Shown: positions 15,842 to 23,892 of the stretch, piece by piece
How the letters are laid out: each line of letters starts with the position of its first letter
Position numbering within the stretch: the first letter of the stretch is position 1
Assembly (NCBI GenBank): GCA_964517495.1
Contig: CAZFER010000055.1
Span: 1 to 41,273, forward strand
Length of the DNA: 41,273 nt
Direction of reading: 5' to 3'
DNA from: CAZFER01 sp964517495
GTDB taxonomy: Bacteria > Hinthialibacterota > Hinthialibacteria > Hinthialibacterales > Hinthialibacteraceae
The notes under the pieces: model-generated
The model's database searches: none
What the model was told of the DNA's origin: nothing
The model's input: only the letters and a program-made list of their open reading frames with translations
Translations under genes and position numbers: made by a program

Positions 15842-16964
15842 ATCGCAATCGAAGTTGTCCACAAGCCGCATCAATGTTTCTTCCACGGCTGTGCCGAATT
15901 GTTGTGTCTATTCCTTTCTGTAAAAGTATTTTTCTGAATGCCTGAGCTTGGTTTTCCGAGGGAGTATTGTAGAAGGTTTTTTCTATTCGATTAAAGGGTA
16001 TCAGGTTAATGTGGCTTTCTATTCCTTTGCATAAGTCCCCCAATCGCATTGCGTCTTGTTTTCGGTCATTTATCCCCTCGAGTAATAAATATTCAAATGA
16101 AATTCTCCGAGTTTGGTTTTGTTGATAAAAACGCAGAGCATCCATAAGTTGATCGAGTTGATAAATTTTGGCAAGGGGCATCAATTCTGCCCGTTGCTGG
16201 TCTCGGGTGGCATGTAAAGACACCGCCAGTTTTACTTTCCATCCTTCCAGGGCAATTCGATAGATTTCAGGTACCAAACCAACGGTTGAAACTGTTATCC
16301 GGCGGGAAGATAAGCCCATACCTTCTTTGGCATTCAGTATATCGATTGATTTGCGCAAATTTAACAAATTATGCAAAGGTTCGCCGGTGCCCATAAAAAC
16401 AATACGAGAGACTGGTTTACCTTCGATTAAAAAGGTCATAACCTGGGCAATGATTTCGCCTGTCGTAAGGTTGCGCTTTAAACCCATCTTACCAGAAGCA
16501 CAAAAACGGCAAGCAAACATACAGCCAACTTGAGTCGAGAGGCAGAGGGTGTAATCGTGGAAGTTCTTTTTGTCCAAGTTTTTGATTTTACCAGTCTTAT
16601 GGCTGGTCTTTACCTTATCTGAAAAATAAGGCATGGCAACGCATTCCACTCCCTCGCCGTCTGGTAAGGTCAGCAAAATTTTTTCAGCACCATCCGCCTT
16701 ATCATGCTGATTTGTCTTGATTTCAGGTAATTCGGTTGAGAAAGATTCTTCCAATTCTACCCTTAGATTTTTGGATAGATTGGTCATATGTTCGAATGAG
16801 AGGATTTTCTTTTGATAAACCCATTGAAAAATCTGTTGAGCGGAATAGGCAGGATAGCCTTTTTCTTTGAGCCATTTGCGCAGATCATCCAAGGTATAAT
16901 CGAATATTGAAATTCGATTTGATGATAAGGATTTGGTTTGATCTTCTTTTAACTGAGTGTTCAT
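15834..16964 (-). CDS. rlmN: 23S rRNA (adenine2503-C2)-methyltransferase, radical SAM
   Basis: 376 residues. RlmN methylates A2503 in 23S rRNA (and A37 of some tRNAs) with two SAM molecules and a [4Fe-4S] cluster. The cluster cysteines are in CMFACRFC (148, 152, 155). GEIIAQV, FMGTGEPLHN, ITVSTVGLVPEI and LAVSLHA follow in family order. The acceptor cysteine near the C-terminus is Cys368 (DAACGQLR). An N-terminal HTH-like part (LKEKGYPAYSAQQIFQWVY) binds RNA. About 20 extra residues separate VAMP from TLCLSTQVGC compared with typical members. It is the first gene of a two-gene unit. Confidence 0.96.
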   Translation of the reverse strand: MNTQLKEDQTKSLSSNRISIFDYTLDDLRKWLKEKGYPAYSAQQIFQWVYQKKILSFEHMTNLSKNLRVELEESFSTELPEIKTNQHDKADGAEKILLTLPDGEGVECVAMPYFSDKVKTSHKTGKIKNLDKKNFHDYTLCLSTQVGCMFACRFCASGKMGLKRNLTTGEIIAQVMTFLIEGKPVSRIVFMGTGEPLHNLLNLRKSIDILNAKEGMGLSSRRITVSTVGLVPEIYRIALEGWKVKLAVSLHATRDQQRAELMPLAKIYQLDQLMDALRFYQQNQTRRISFEYLLLEGINDRKQDAMRLGDLCKGIESHINLIPFNRIEKTFYNTPSENQAQAFRKILLQKGIDTTIRHSRGRNIDAACGQLRLRYE

Positions 16965-17308
16965 AGAATGGGTGATTAAATACTTTTATATTTGAATATT
17001 ATTAATTGATTGATTTTCCCGATGGTGGATTGATTATAAATTAAAGTTAGTGATATAATATATATTAAAGTTATATATGGAAATACAGAAGGAATGGTAA
17101 ATATTAAACTTAAATACTTTGAGTAGCATGTAAATATGAATACAAATCTTCCTGCCCTTTCATACAACTCAATCATTCGACACCTTCCAGGCTGCTATGC
17201 TAAAGGTTTTTATATGCTCTGCATATGTTGTAGCTAAAACCCATCGTTATTATTCTTTCCACACGATAATTTAATGCTTTTTCTTTATTGTTATATTAGG
17301 AGTTAATC
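16965..17308. promoter_or_regulatory. Divergent intergenic region between rlmN and cysE
   Basis: 344 bp with no gene I can support. It is very AT-rich around 17030-17110 (TATAATATATATTAAAG near 17052). It separates the leftward rlmN from the rightward cysE, so promoters for both must lie here, but I cannot place -35/-10 pairs with confidence. No tRNA, leader peptide or riboswitch structure was recognised. AGGAG at 17299-17303 is the ribosome-binding site of cysE. Confidence 0.4.
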
Positions 17309-18001
17309 ATGATTGGTAAAACCATAATTCAAGATTTTAAAGCTTGCATGGAAAATGATCCTGCCGCCCGAGGTTTTTGGGGTGGTTTGGAAGTGATATT
17401 CACGTATGCAGGTTTTCATGCGATTATTTTTCATCGTATCGCTCATTTTTTGCACACCAGACTTCATTTACCTTTTCTGCCTCGTGTGATTTCTCAATTC
17501 AGCCGTTTTTTGACGGGGATTGAAATTCATCCAGGTGCTCAAATAGGTTCAGGGCTTTTTATTGACCATGGAATGGGGGTGGTTATAGGGGAGACGACCG
17601 AGATTGGAAATGGTTGTGTGCTTTTTCAGGGAGTCACATTAGGGGGGACAGGAAAAGAGGTTGGAAAAAGACACCCTACATTAGGGAATAATGTTATGGT
17701 AAGCGCCGGAGCAAAAGTATTGGGCAACATACATATCGAAGATAATGTGAAAATCGGAGCTCAGTCTGTTGTCTTGATGGACGTACCACCCAATTGTACT
17801 GTTGTTGGAGTACCTGGGCGTATTGTTGTTCGTGAAGGCCAGCGTGTCGCTGGTGGCGTTGATTTGGACCAGGTTCATTTGCCCGACCCAATTATGGAAC
17901 GATTGGAAGCTTTGCGTCAGGAAATTCATTCTGTGCATAAGGAAATCAATCAATATCATCAAGAGAAAGTCCAGAATGTGGTTGAAACATCATCTAACTG
18001 A
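17309..18001 (+). CDS. cysE: Serine O-acetyltransferase
   Basis: 230 residues. Catalyses acetyl-CoA + L-serine to O-acetylserine, the entry step of cysteine synthesis. The short N-terminal helical part (DFKACMENDPAA..., FHAIIFHRIAHFLH) and the left-handed beta-helix (IEIHPGAQIGSGLFIDHGMGVVIGETTEIG, GVTLGGTGKEVGKRHPTLGN) are those of the short epsC/cysE type. His in IDHGMG and HPTLG are the expected active-site residues. An AGGAG site lies 5-6 bp before the ATG. The tail (residues ~200-230) is helical. It is followed 14 bp later by the DnaD-like gene, apparently in one transcript. Confidence 0.94.
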   Translation: MIGKTIIQDFKACMENDPAARGFWGGLEVIFTYAGFHAIIFHRIAHFLHTRLHLPFLPRVISQFSRFLTGIEIHPGAQIGSGLFIDHGMGVVIGETTEIGNGCVLFQGVTLGGTGKEVGKRHPTLGNNVMVSAGAKVLGNIHIEDNVKIGAQSVVLMDVPPNCTVVGVPGRIVVREGQRVAGGVDLDQVHLPDPIMERLEALRQEIHSVHKEINQYHQEKVQNVVETSSN

Positions 18002-18015
18002 ATGAGGCAGCGCAA

Positions 18016-18612
18016 TTGATATATCGTGATCCCCTTTGGGTTTCCTTTCCCCGTTGGATTGAATTGAGTGGTTTGCCGCAGTGGCTGAATCGTAAAGTCG
18101 ATCCATTGGCCTGGCTGGTTTTCCGCAAATTAATCGAAATGGAATGTGATGCAAACCTGACTCCGGATTGGTTTTCAGTGAGTATAATACAATTATCTGA
18201 ATTATCAGGAGTTAGTTTTGATGAATTGATAGATATTCTAAATAAACTCAATCAAGGTGGTTGGATCGATCAAGCTAATACTGAGCAAGAAGTTAGACAA
18301 ATAAAGATAGCATCCCCATTATGGATTCCAAAAACAGAGGATGAGATACGAACAGACATTGGTGGTGGAAACTTCATCTTCCGATATATGGATGACATGG
18401 GAGCATTGACCCAGGTTGAAAAAGTGATTTTCTTGTATCAGATGTTGTTTGGCGCACGATTTACACCCCGGATTGTGGAGGATTTGGAGGAAATTGCCAA
18501 TACATTTCCGATGGGGGTTATTTATGATACATTTAAAGAAGCCTACCATAAAAAGGTAAAAAGTTTGTCCTGGGTAAAAACACACTTGCGTTCTGATCGG
18601 GATAAAGAGTAA
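18016..18612 (+). CDS. DnaD-like replication protein
   Basis: 198 residues from a TTG start with GAGG eight bases upstream. The N-terminal ~90 residues look like a winged helix (DPLAWLVFRKLIEM, IIQLSELSGVSFDELIDILNKLNQGGWI). The C-terminal ~65 match the DnaD/DnaB_2 layout: YQMLFGARFTPRIVEDLEEIANTFP, then a helix, then KKVKSLSWVKTHLR, which compares with the YxxxxG...I...L...LNYI..IL pattern. Immediately downstream is a DnaC/DnaI-like ATPase. The pair suggests primosome assembly or helicase loading, in the manner of DnaD and DnaI in Firmicutes. The assignment rests on pattern and neighbour and is moderate. Confidence 0.55.
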   Translation: MIYRDPLWVSFPRWIELSGLPQWLNRKVDPLAWLVFRKLIEMECDANLTPDWFSVSIIQLSELSGVSFDELIDILNKLNQGGWIDQANTEQEVRQIKIASPLWIPKTEDEIRTDIGGGNFIFRYMDDMGALTQVEKVIFLYQMLFGARFTPRIVEDLEEIANTFPMGVIYDTFKEAYHKKVKSLSWVKTHLRSDRDKE

Positions 18613-18649
18613 AGTAGTATAGACAATTTTTTTATGGTTGAGGGAAATT

Positions 18650-19453
18650 ATGAAATCATTTACATCATTAAGTCCAAAAATAAAAGATATCGAAAAACTC
18701 ATACCCAATCTTGATCAGCTTCCCGATGAAGATCCCAATCGCTGCCCATTGTGTGATGGGTATGGACATATTATCGACGAAAAGGGGGCCCGTGCATGTA
18801 CGTGTATTAAGCGGGAGGTTATTCTATCTGAATTCGACGATGCCCTCATCCCGGAACGATTTAAAAATGAAACACTCGATACCTACAACCCTTATAAAGG
18901 CTCTCTGCGGGCTTTATTGAAGGGCATCAAAGAGTATGTTAAAAATTATTCGCCCTCAAATCCCGAAGGGCTTTATATTTCTGGTGGAACAGGGAGTGGG
19001 AAATCCCACTTGGCAACCGGGATATTAAAGGCTTTGATTGAAAAAGGTTATAGTGGGGTATTTTATAATGTTGTGGATTTATTGGATGTTATCCGTGACA
19101 CCTTTGATCCGAATAATCCTGCCAATCCAAAATCAAGGTTAGTGCACCAGTTACAACGGCAAATTGTAGTGTTGGATGATTTCGGGATGCAGAAAACCTC
19201 ATCATGGGTGGCGGACAGGCTTTATGCCTTGATCAACCGGCGTTATCAGGATCGAAAGACTCTTATTGTAACTTCTGAAATTCCAATGCCTCAGCTCATG
19301 TTGCGTGTTGACAGAACGCTGGCATCCCGTATCATCGATATGTGCAAGGAAATTGTCATTACGGCGGATGATTATCGTTTGCGGATTCGTCAAAAAGAGC
19401 CGTGGAATCCTAAAGCACGATCAAAAAGTAAAACCAAAAAAATTGAAATGTAA
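18650..19453 (+). CDS. DnaC/DnaI-like helicase-loader ATPase
   Basis: 267 residues from the ATG at 18650, chosen because GAGGG lies 5 bases upstream (an upstream TTG at 18638 is in frame). A zinc-binding N-terminus carries CPLC and CTC (Cys 32, 35, 50, 52). The AAA+ core has Walker A SGGTGSGKSHLA (~112-121) and Walker B VVLDDFG (~173-179). YALINRRYQDRKTLIVTSE and LASRIIDMCKEI supply sensor and arginine-finger regions. This is the IstB/DnaC/DnaI family that loads the replicative helicase. No transposase is adjacent, so the housekeeping loader is more likely than IstB. Confidence 0.82.
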   Translation: MKSFTSLSPKIKDIEKLIPNLDQLPDEDPNRCPLCDGYGHIIDEKGARACTCIKREVILSEFDDALIPERFKNETLDTYNPYKGSLRALLKGIKEYVKNYSPSNPEGLYISGGTGSGKSHLATGILKALIEKGYSGVFYNVVDLLDVIRDTFDPNNPANPKSRLVHQLQRQIVVLDDFGMQKTSSWVADRLYALINRRYQDRKTLIVTSEIPMPQLMLRVDRTLASRIIDMCKEIVITADDYRLRIRQKEPWNPKARSKSKTKKIEM

Positions 19454-19465
19454 GAGGTATTTGTT

Positions 19466-20407
19466 ATGTCATTGCCCAGCAGTCCTGATCTTAATATGGG
19501 TGAAGTTCGGAAAGCCGTTATACCCGCAGCCGGTTTGGGAACCCGATTCTTACCTGCCACCAAAGTTCAACCGAAAGAGATGTTACCGATTATCGACACG
19601 CCGACGATACAATTTGTTATTGAAGAAGTTGTGGTGTCTGGAATTACGGACATCTTGATCATTACAGGAAAAGGGAAGCGTGCCATTGAGGATCATTTTG
19701 ACCGCTCGTTTGAATTGGAAAGCGCCCTGGAATCAGCAGGGAATAACCAGATGCAAAGAAGCATTGTTGAACTTTCGAATATGGTTAATATCCATTACAT
19801 TCGCCAAAAAGGATGTAAAGGATTGGGCGACGCCATTTATTATGCCAAACAGCATGTGGCAGGCGAGCCGTTTGTGGTGTTGTTAGGTGATACGATTGTT
19901 TCTTCCAAAGTTCCTTGCACCAAACAATTGATGGATTTTTACCGTAAGTGGCGTTGTCCCGTGATTGGAGTGGAACGGGTACCACGGGATAAAGTTGTTA
20001 ATTATGGAATTATTGCCGGGAAAGAAGTCGATGAGCGAACCAGTATCGTAAGTGATTTGGTGGAGAAGCCTGATGTTGAATCCGCTCCTTCGGACCTTGC
20101 GGTGGGGGGGCGATATATATTGAGTTATGATATTTTCAATTTCATCGAGAAAACCCCTCCAGGCAAAAATGGGGAGATACAGCTAACCGACGCTTTGCGG
20201 CTCATGTCGCAAGAGCAATCAATTTACGCTTATGAATTTGAAGGCAAACGGCATGATATTGGAAACCGGTTGGATTACATTAAAACATCGGTCGAATTTG
20301 CCTTGAAACGAGATGACCTAAAAAACGAATTTACCACTTTCTTGCAAGAGGAAGTACCAGGATTAATTCAAAATAGTGCAATAACCCCAAAGAAAAAAAG
20401 CGCCTAG
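19466..20407 (+). CDS. galU: UTP-glucose-1-phosphate uridylyltransferase
   Basis: 313 residues. Makes UDP-glucose from UTP and glucose-1-phosphate, feeding glycan synthesis. Diagnostic blocks are KAVIPAAGLGTRFLPATK (nucleotide loop), PKEMLPIIDTPTIQFVIEE, ITGKGKRAIEDHFD, VLLGDTIV, VEKP and GEIQLTDALRLM. Length and motif order are those of bacterial GalU. It begins 12 bp after the loader gene, with AAGAGG about 8 bases before the ATG, so it may be the last gene of the cysE transcript. UDP-glucose would be a plausible donor source for the glycosyltransferases in this window. Confidence 0.95.
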   Translation: MSLPSSPDLNMGEVRKAVIPAAGLGTRFLPATKVQPKEMLPIIDTPTIQFVIEEVVVSGITDILIITGKGKRAIEDHFDRSFELESALESAGNNQMQRSIVELSNMVNIHYIRQKGCKGLGDAIYYAKQHVAGEPFVVLLGDTIVSSKVPCTKQLMDFYRKWRCPVIGVERVPRDKVVNYGIIAGKEVDERTSIVSDLVEKPDVESAPSDLAVGGRYILSYDIFNFIEKTPPGKNGEIQLTDALRLMSQEQSIYAYEFEGKRHDIGNRLDYIKTSVEFALKRDDLKNEFTTFLQEEVPGLIQNSAITPKKKSA

Positions 20408-20423
20408 AAGCATTTTTTGATAA

Positions 20424-20648
20424 TTATAATGTTGTGTGAGTACCGTCGCAAAAGGGTAGTTCATTTGATTCGCGGCAGCCACAATACGCACAGCGTTTAT
20501 CTTTCGTTATTTCAACTTTCAGTGGAGTTGTTCCAGAACCTTTGTGTGAGCCATCGCAGTAAGGTTGATTAGCAGATTCACCACAACGGCAATAGAATTT
20601 AGTACCGGCTGTTTCGTTGACAATATAGGGGGACTTCTGAAAAGGCAT
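20424..20648 (-). CDS. Double CDGSH iron-sulfur protein
   Basis: 74 residues with two CDGSH zinc-finger-type motifs, each of the form C-x-C-x9-C-D-G-(S/T)-x-H: YCRCGESANQPYCDGSH and YCGCRESNELPFCDGTH. Each is expected to bind one [2Fe-2S] cluster through three Cys and one His. The short tandem arrangement is that of bacterial mitoNEET-like miner proteins, probably cytoplasmic electron-transfer or cluster-transfer factors. It converges with galU across 16 bp. Confidence 0.92.
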   Translation of the reverse strand: MPFQKSPYIVNETAGTKFYCRCGESANQPYCDGSHKGSGTTPLKVEITKDKRCAYCGCRESNELPFCDGTHTTL

Positions 20649-20740
20649 TTACGAATCCTTCCTTGTATGAATTATTCATCTATGGCTTGTGTGGATGAAG
20701 AGATAATTTTAACCATATTACCTTTTCAGGCAAGGGTGGG

Positions 20741-22489
20741 TTATTTGGGGGAATTATCAATTAATACCTTTTGGCCATTGCTTTCCAGTAAAAGCAAATC
20801 ACCTTTGGGAGTGACTTCTAATCCTACACCACGGTATGGATAGGTTTTGGATGGACGGTAGGTCTCTCTGAATGGTTTAACGGCAATGGTAAATATTTCT
20901 CCCAAACGATTATAGACATAAATTCCACGATTTAAGGGATCCAATTCCATATCAATCGCCATTCGTTGATTCGCCCAATAGGGGCTTAATCCACTGGGAA
21001 CAGGGGGGGAGGTATGGGGTATGGAAGGGGAATCAAGACTATGGTTTGAATGAACGGCGCCATATATATCAAGAAGATAGTAGCCTTTTCCATCCGGATC
21101 GATTTCCATATCGGCGATAACAGGCCGGTTAAAGTACAGCGAATTATAATCAGGAAGTGCAATTTCAGAATCCCCCACCACCTGATAGCCGCCTTGTGAT
21201 TCGGCCAGAATAAGTGCTTGATCATTGTATACTTCCATGTCGATTAAATTATCATTGGTAATTAGCTCGGCATTTCTTAGAAAATCAACTTGACCTGAGG
21301 TGATTAATCTGCCGTTTGAGCGAAGGACAATGAAAACATCATCATAACATTCCAAGTCGATGGCATCATTAATAATCGTGCTTGGACTCCATTCACACCA
21401 GAGTTTGTCATCAAAATAGGAATACACACGCCCCCAACGATCCAATAAATAGGCTTTGTTTTGTTCAGATTGATATTCAAAATCCATCCAAATTCCGTTT
21501 TGATCGTCGAAACGTGGTTCACTCTCTTGCATATCCCATAAGAATTCCAAGTGCCATAATTCCTTGACTAATGCGATTTTGGAAGAATGGACTAATGTAT
21601 TGACTGGCAATACCTGTAGGCACAAAGCGGGATTTTCTTTCCGCATGGCCTGACATGCCATGCGATAACGCATAAAAAAGGGCCAGTTAAGATATCGGGG
21701 AATATCACCTTTGTGTTGAATCTGAGTCAGAACGCTTTGGTATGAGAGGATAGCATCATACGGTTTATTTTTAGCTGCGGCCAGTTCTTCCGGGTGGATT
21801 GCGGGTTCATATTTAAAGGGGGTCCATGCCCGTTCTTGTTCACCTGCCTGGTACCATAACGCCCAGGTTTGAGCGTTTTGGATCCAAACTGACAAGGTAG
21901 GAATGGTGATGATAAGGAATAAGAGAAGGTGGTTTTTAGCGCTATCCAGGGGAGGGAAACGGTCCGAGATCAACAAAATGCAGCCTACAATGGGGAAGAT
22001 CATAAGAGCAGGGATGAGTATTCCTGTATCAATATCCAGAGTATAACCAATTAACCCACTGAGTAGGGTTAAGAAGAGGATTGAAAGGAATAATACAGCC
22101 ATTATAACAATTAATATAATCATGGCTAACTTTATTGATTGACTACGGTTTTTGTTGTGAGCCGGTCGCAGGAAAAAGAGAGTGGCCAGTAAAAGTGGAT
22201 ACCAGGCGATTAGGCGGCCGGTGCTATCCATATAACCACGGAGGTAGCCCATCCATCCAATAATATAAACAACACTTAACAATAGTGCGGTAATTAGAGG
22301 TTGGTTATCCAGCCGAATAATGATTCTTTTCTCATTTAATATTCTTAATAAAAGATAAACGAAGAGAGCTAATAAGAACAAATCCTCTTCATAGGTTGAA
22401 TGAAACTGGGGTAAGTAGAAAACAACCAGTGGGAGAAATAATATGAAATAAAATATGTGGTGCTTCCGTATAAATTGATATAAACGCAT
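20741..22489 (-). CDS. Polytopic membrane protein with C-terminal propeller-like domain
   Basis: 582 residues. The first ~205 contain about six or seven hydrophobic segments (FYFILFLPLVVFYLP, LITALLLSVVYIIGWMGYL, MIILIVIMAVLFLSILFLTLL and others). The soluble ~375-residue remainder contains repeated blocks of the form 'D.E.......Y.LD..G.V.S', for example AYLLDRWGRVYSYFDD, MEIDPDGKGYYLLDIYGAVHSN and MELDPLNRGIYVYNRLGEIFTI. These resemble blades of a beta-propeller. The function is unknown. The orientation of the propeller cannot be told. The start at 22489 is the first ATG before the hydrophobic run. It is flanked by a 92-bp gap to the CDGSH gene. Confidence 0.6.
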   Translation of the reverse strand: MRLYQFIRKHHIFYFILFLPLVVFYLPQFHSTYEEDLFLLALFVYLLLRILNEKRIIIRLDNQPLITALLLSVVYIIGWMGYLRGYMDSTGRLIAWYPLLLATLFFLRPAHNKNRSQSIKLAMIILIVIMAVLFLSILFLTLLSGLIGYTLDIDTGILIPALMIFPIVGCILLISDRFPPLDSAKNHLLLFLIITIPTLSVWIQNAQTWALWYQAGEQERAWTPFKYEPAIHPEELAAAKNKPYDAILSYQSVLTQIQHKGDIPRYLNWPFFMRYRMACQAMRKENPALCLQVLPVNTLVHSSKIALVKELWHLEFLWDMQESEPRFDDQNGIWMDFEYQSEQNKAYLLDRWGRVYSYFDDKLWCEWSPSTIINDAIDLECYDDVFIVLRSNGRLITSGQVDFLRNAELITNDNLIDMEVYNDQALILAESQGGYQVVGDSEIALPDYNSLYFNRPVIADMEIDPDGKGYYLLDIYGAVHSNHSLDSPSIPHTSPPVPSGLSPYWANQRMAIDMELDPLNRGIYVYNRLGEIFTIAVKPFRETYRPSKTYPYRGVGLEVTPKGDLLLLESNGQKVLIDNSPK

Positions 22490-22630
22490 TTAAATTTTCA
22501 TTCCATTATGAATGATACGCAATTTTGGCTAAACAATTAGAATTTATACCACTTGAGCATTATGAAGGTTATGATAACACGTCTAAAGAACAAGATATAT
22601 GTAACCTTATAGGTGTTAGGACTATTTTTT

Positions 22631-23338
22631 ATGGGGACCAAACCCGGCCATGAACCCGCTATTGTTATCCCATGTTATAATTGTGGCTCCTCCATCATTG
22701 ATGTTGTCAACGGATGCCGAAATTATACTGACAAGATTCTCGTCTTGAACGATGGAAGTACAGATGATACTTTACACTCTATACAGCGATGTCATGTTGA
22801 ACGGCTGGGATGGGAGCAGAATCGTGGAAAGGCAGCCGCTTTACTGGAAGGTTTTCACTATTGGTTGGAGAAGGATGATTGGCATGTGTTGATCACAATG
22901 GATAGTGACGGCCAGCATGATCCTGAAGATATTCCTAAATTTTTGGAGCATTTTTCAAAGACACAAGCGGATTTAATCGTTGGTAAACGTGATTTTTCCG
23001 ATGAGGATATACCAGGTTTGCGGCGTTGGGCAAATGTGTTCAGTTCAACTTTGATTCGTCAAATCAGCGGGTGCAATTTGAGTGATTTTCAATGTGGATT
23101 TCGTCTTCATAAAAGGAGGATGTTGGAGGATATTTTAACCTATTTAACATCAACCGGTTATGCAATGGAAACCGAAATATTAATTCGTGCCCATAGGCTT
23201 GGATATAAAATTGAAGAATGCGCTATCCACTGTATCTATACTGATGATTCCAACCAGCGATCTTCCTGGAAACCTTTTACTGATTCATGGCATATCACCA
23301 AGGCCGTTCTAAAAGCGCTCCGAACGCAAAAGCGTTGA
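22631..23338 (+). CDS. GT2-family glycosyltransferase (DPM1/DPG synthase-like)
   Basis: 236 residues from the ATG at 22631; a GTG at 22613 is in frame but the TTAGGA at 22615-22620 fits the ATG better. AIVIPCYNCGSSI, LNDGSTDDTL, NRGKAAALLEG and MDSDGQHDPEDI are the GT-A nucleotide and metal-binding motifs, with DSDGQ the DXD equivalent. RISGCNLSDFQCGFRL is the acceptor-side block of dolichyl-/polyprenyl-phosphate sugar transferases. It lacks C-terminal membrane segments, so it acts as a soluble or peripheral enzyme making polyprenyl-linked or lipid-linked sugar. The donor is unknown. Confidence 0.85.
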   Translation: MGTKPGHEPAIVIPCYNCGSSIIDVVNGCRNYTDKILVLNDGSTDDTLHSIQRCHVERLGWEQNRGKAAALLEGFHYWLEKDDWHVLITMDSDGQHDPEDIPKFLEHFSKTQADLIVGKRDFSDEDIPGLRRWANVFSSTLIRQISGCNLSDFQCGFRLHKRRMLEDILTYLTSTGYAMETEILIRAHRLGYKIEECAIHCIYTDDSNQRSSWKPFTDSWHITKAVLKALRTQKR

Positions 23339-23457
23339 ATTGCCTGAAACAAATATTTTTGTGATTGATTTTTGGATAAAGTAAGTGGTTTAAGGTACTC
23401 TGAATTTGGTACACATAGCCGTACAGTCGGCAAAAAATCCAAAGGAGGAGTATTACA

Positions 23458-23892
23458 ATGAGAAACAAAACGTGGATAATTGGAATTGGAAGCGTAATCG
23501 GTGTGTTTTTATGTGCGGTGTTGATGGTAACATCATTATCCGCCAGCGAAGACCAATCTTCGAAATTGGCTGTAGTATGGACGGATGGTGATCCATATGT
23601 TGCCCATCGTGTCTGTTTCATGTATACCCACGCTGCTAAAAACAACAAATGGTTTGATGAAGTCAAATTGGTTGTTTGGGGACCATCCGCCAAGTTGTTG
23701 AGCGAAGATGAGGAAATACAAAAAAAATTGAAACAGATGCAGGAAGATGGCGTCATCATTCAGGCTTGTATTGTTTGTGCCAATGCGTATGGTGTTGCTG
23801 AAAAGCTACGATCATTAGGGCTTGAAGTTAAAGGGATGGGCAAACCATTAACTGATATGCTAAAAGGTGATTGGAAAGTGATTACGTTTTAA
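23458..23892 (+). CDS. Exported DsrE-family protein
   Basis: 144 residues. A strong AAAGGAGGAG site lies about 8 bases before the ATG. A Sec signal peptide spans residues ~1-30 (GIGSVIGVFLCAVLMVTSLSAS). The mature part is DsrE/DsrF-like: LAVVWTDGDPYVAHRVCFMYTHAA, VKLVVWGPSAKLL, then IIQACIVCANAYGVAEKLRSLGLEVKGMG. Two cysteines (CIVC) sit where DsrE proteins carry the sulfur-relay cysteine. A periplasmic DsrE-like protein is unusual as a tRNA-sulfur carrier and may handle sulfur or metal outside the cytoplasm. The stop overlaps the ATG used by the next gene. Confidence 0.75.
   Translation: MRNKTWIIGIGSVIGVFLCAVLMVTSLSASEDQSSKLAVVWTDGDPYVAHRVCFMYTHAAKNNKWFDEVKLVVWGPSAKLLSEDEEIQKKLKQMQEDGVIIQACIVCANAYGVAEKLRSLGLEVKGMGKPLTDMLKGDWKVITF

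Noticed and set aside
16965..17308. tRNA or riboswitch in the rlmN-cysE gap
   Set aside because: The region is AT-rich with no cloverleaf, T-loop sequence or conserved riboswitch core that I could recognise.
18650..19453. IstB-type transposition ATPase
   Set aside because: No istA/IS21 transposase or terminal inverted repeats flank it; the neighbours are cysE, a DnaD-like gene and galU.
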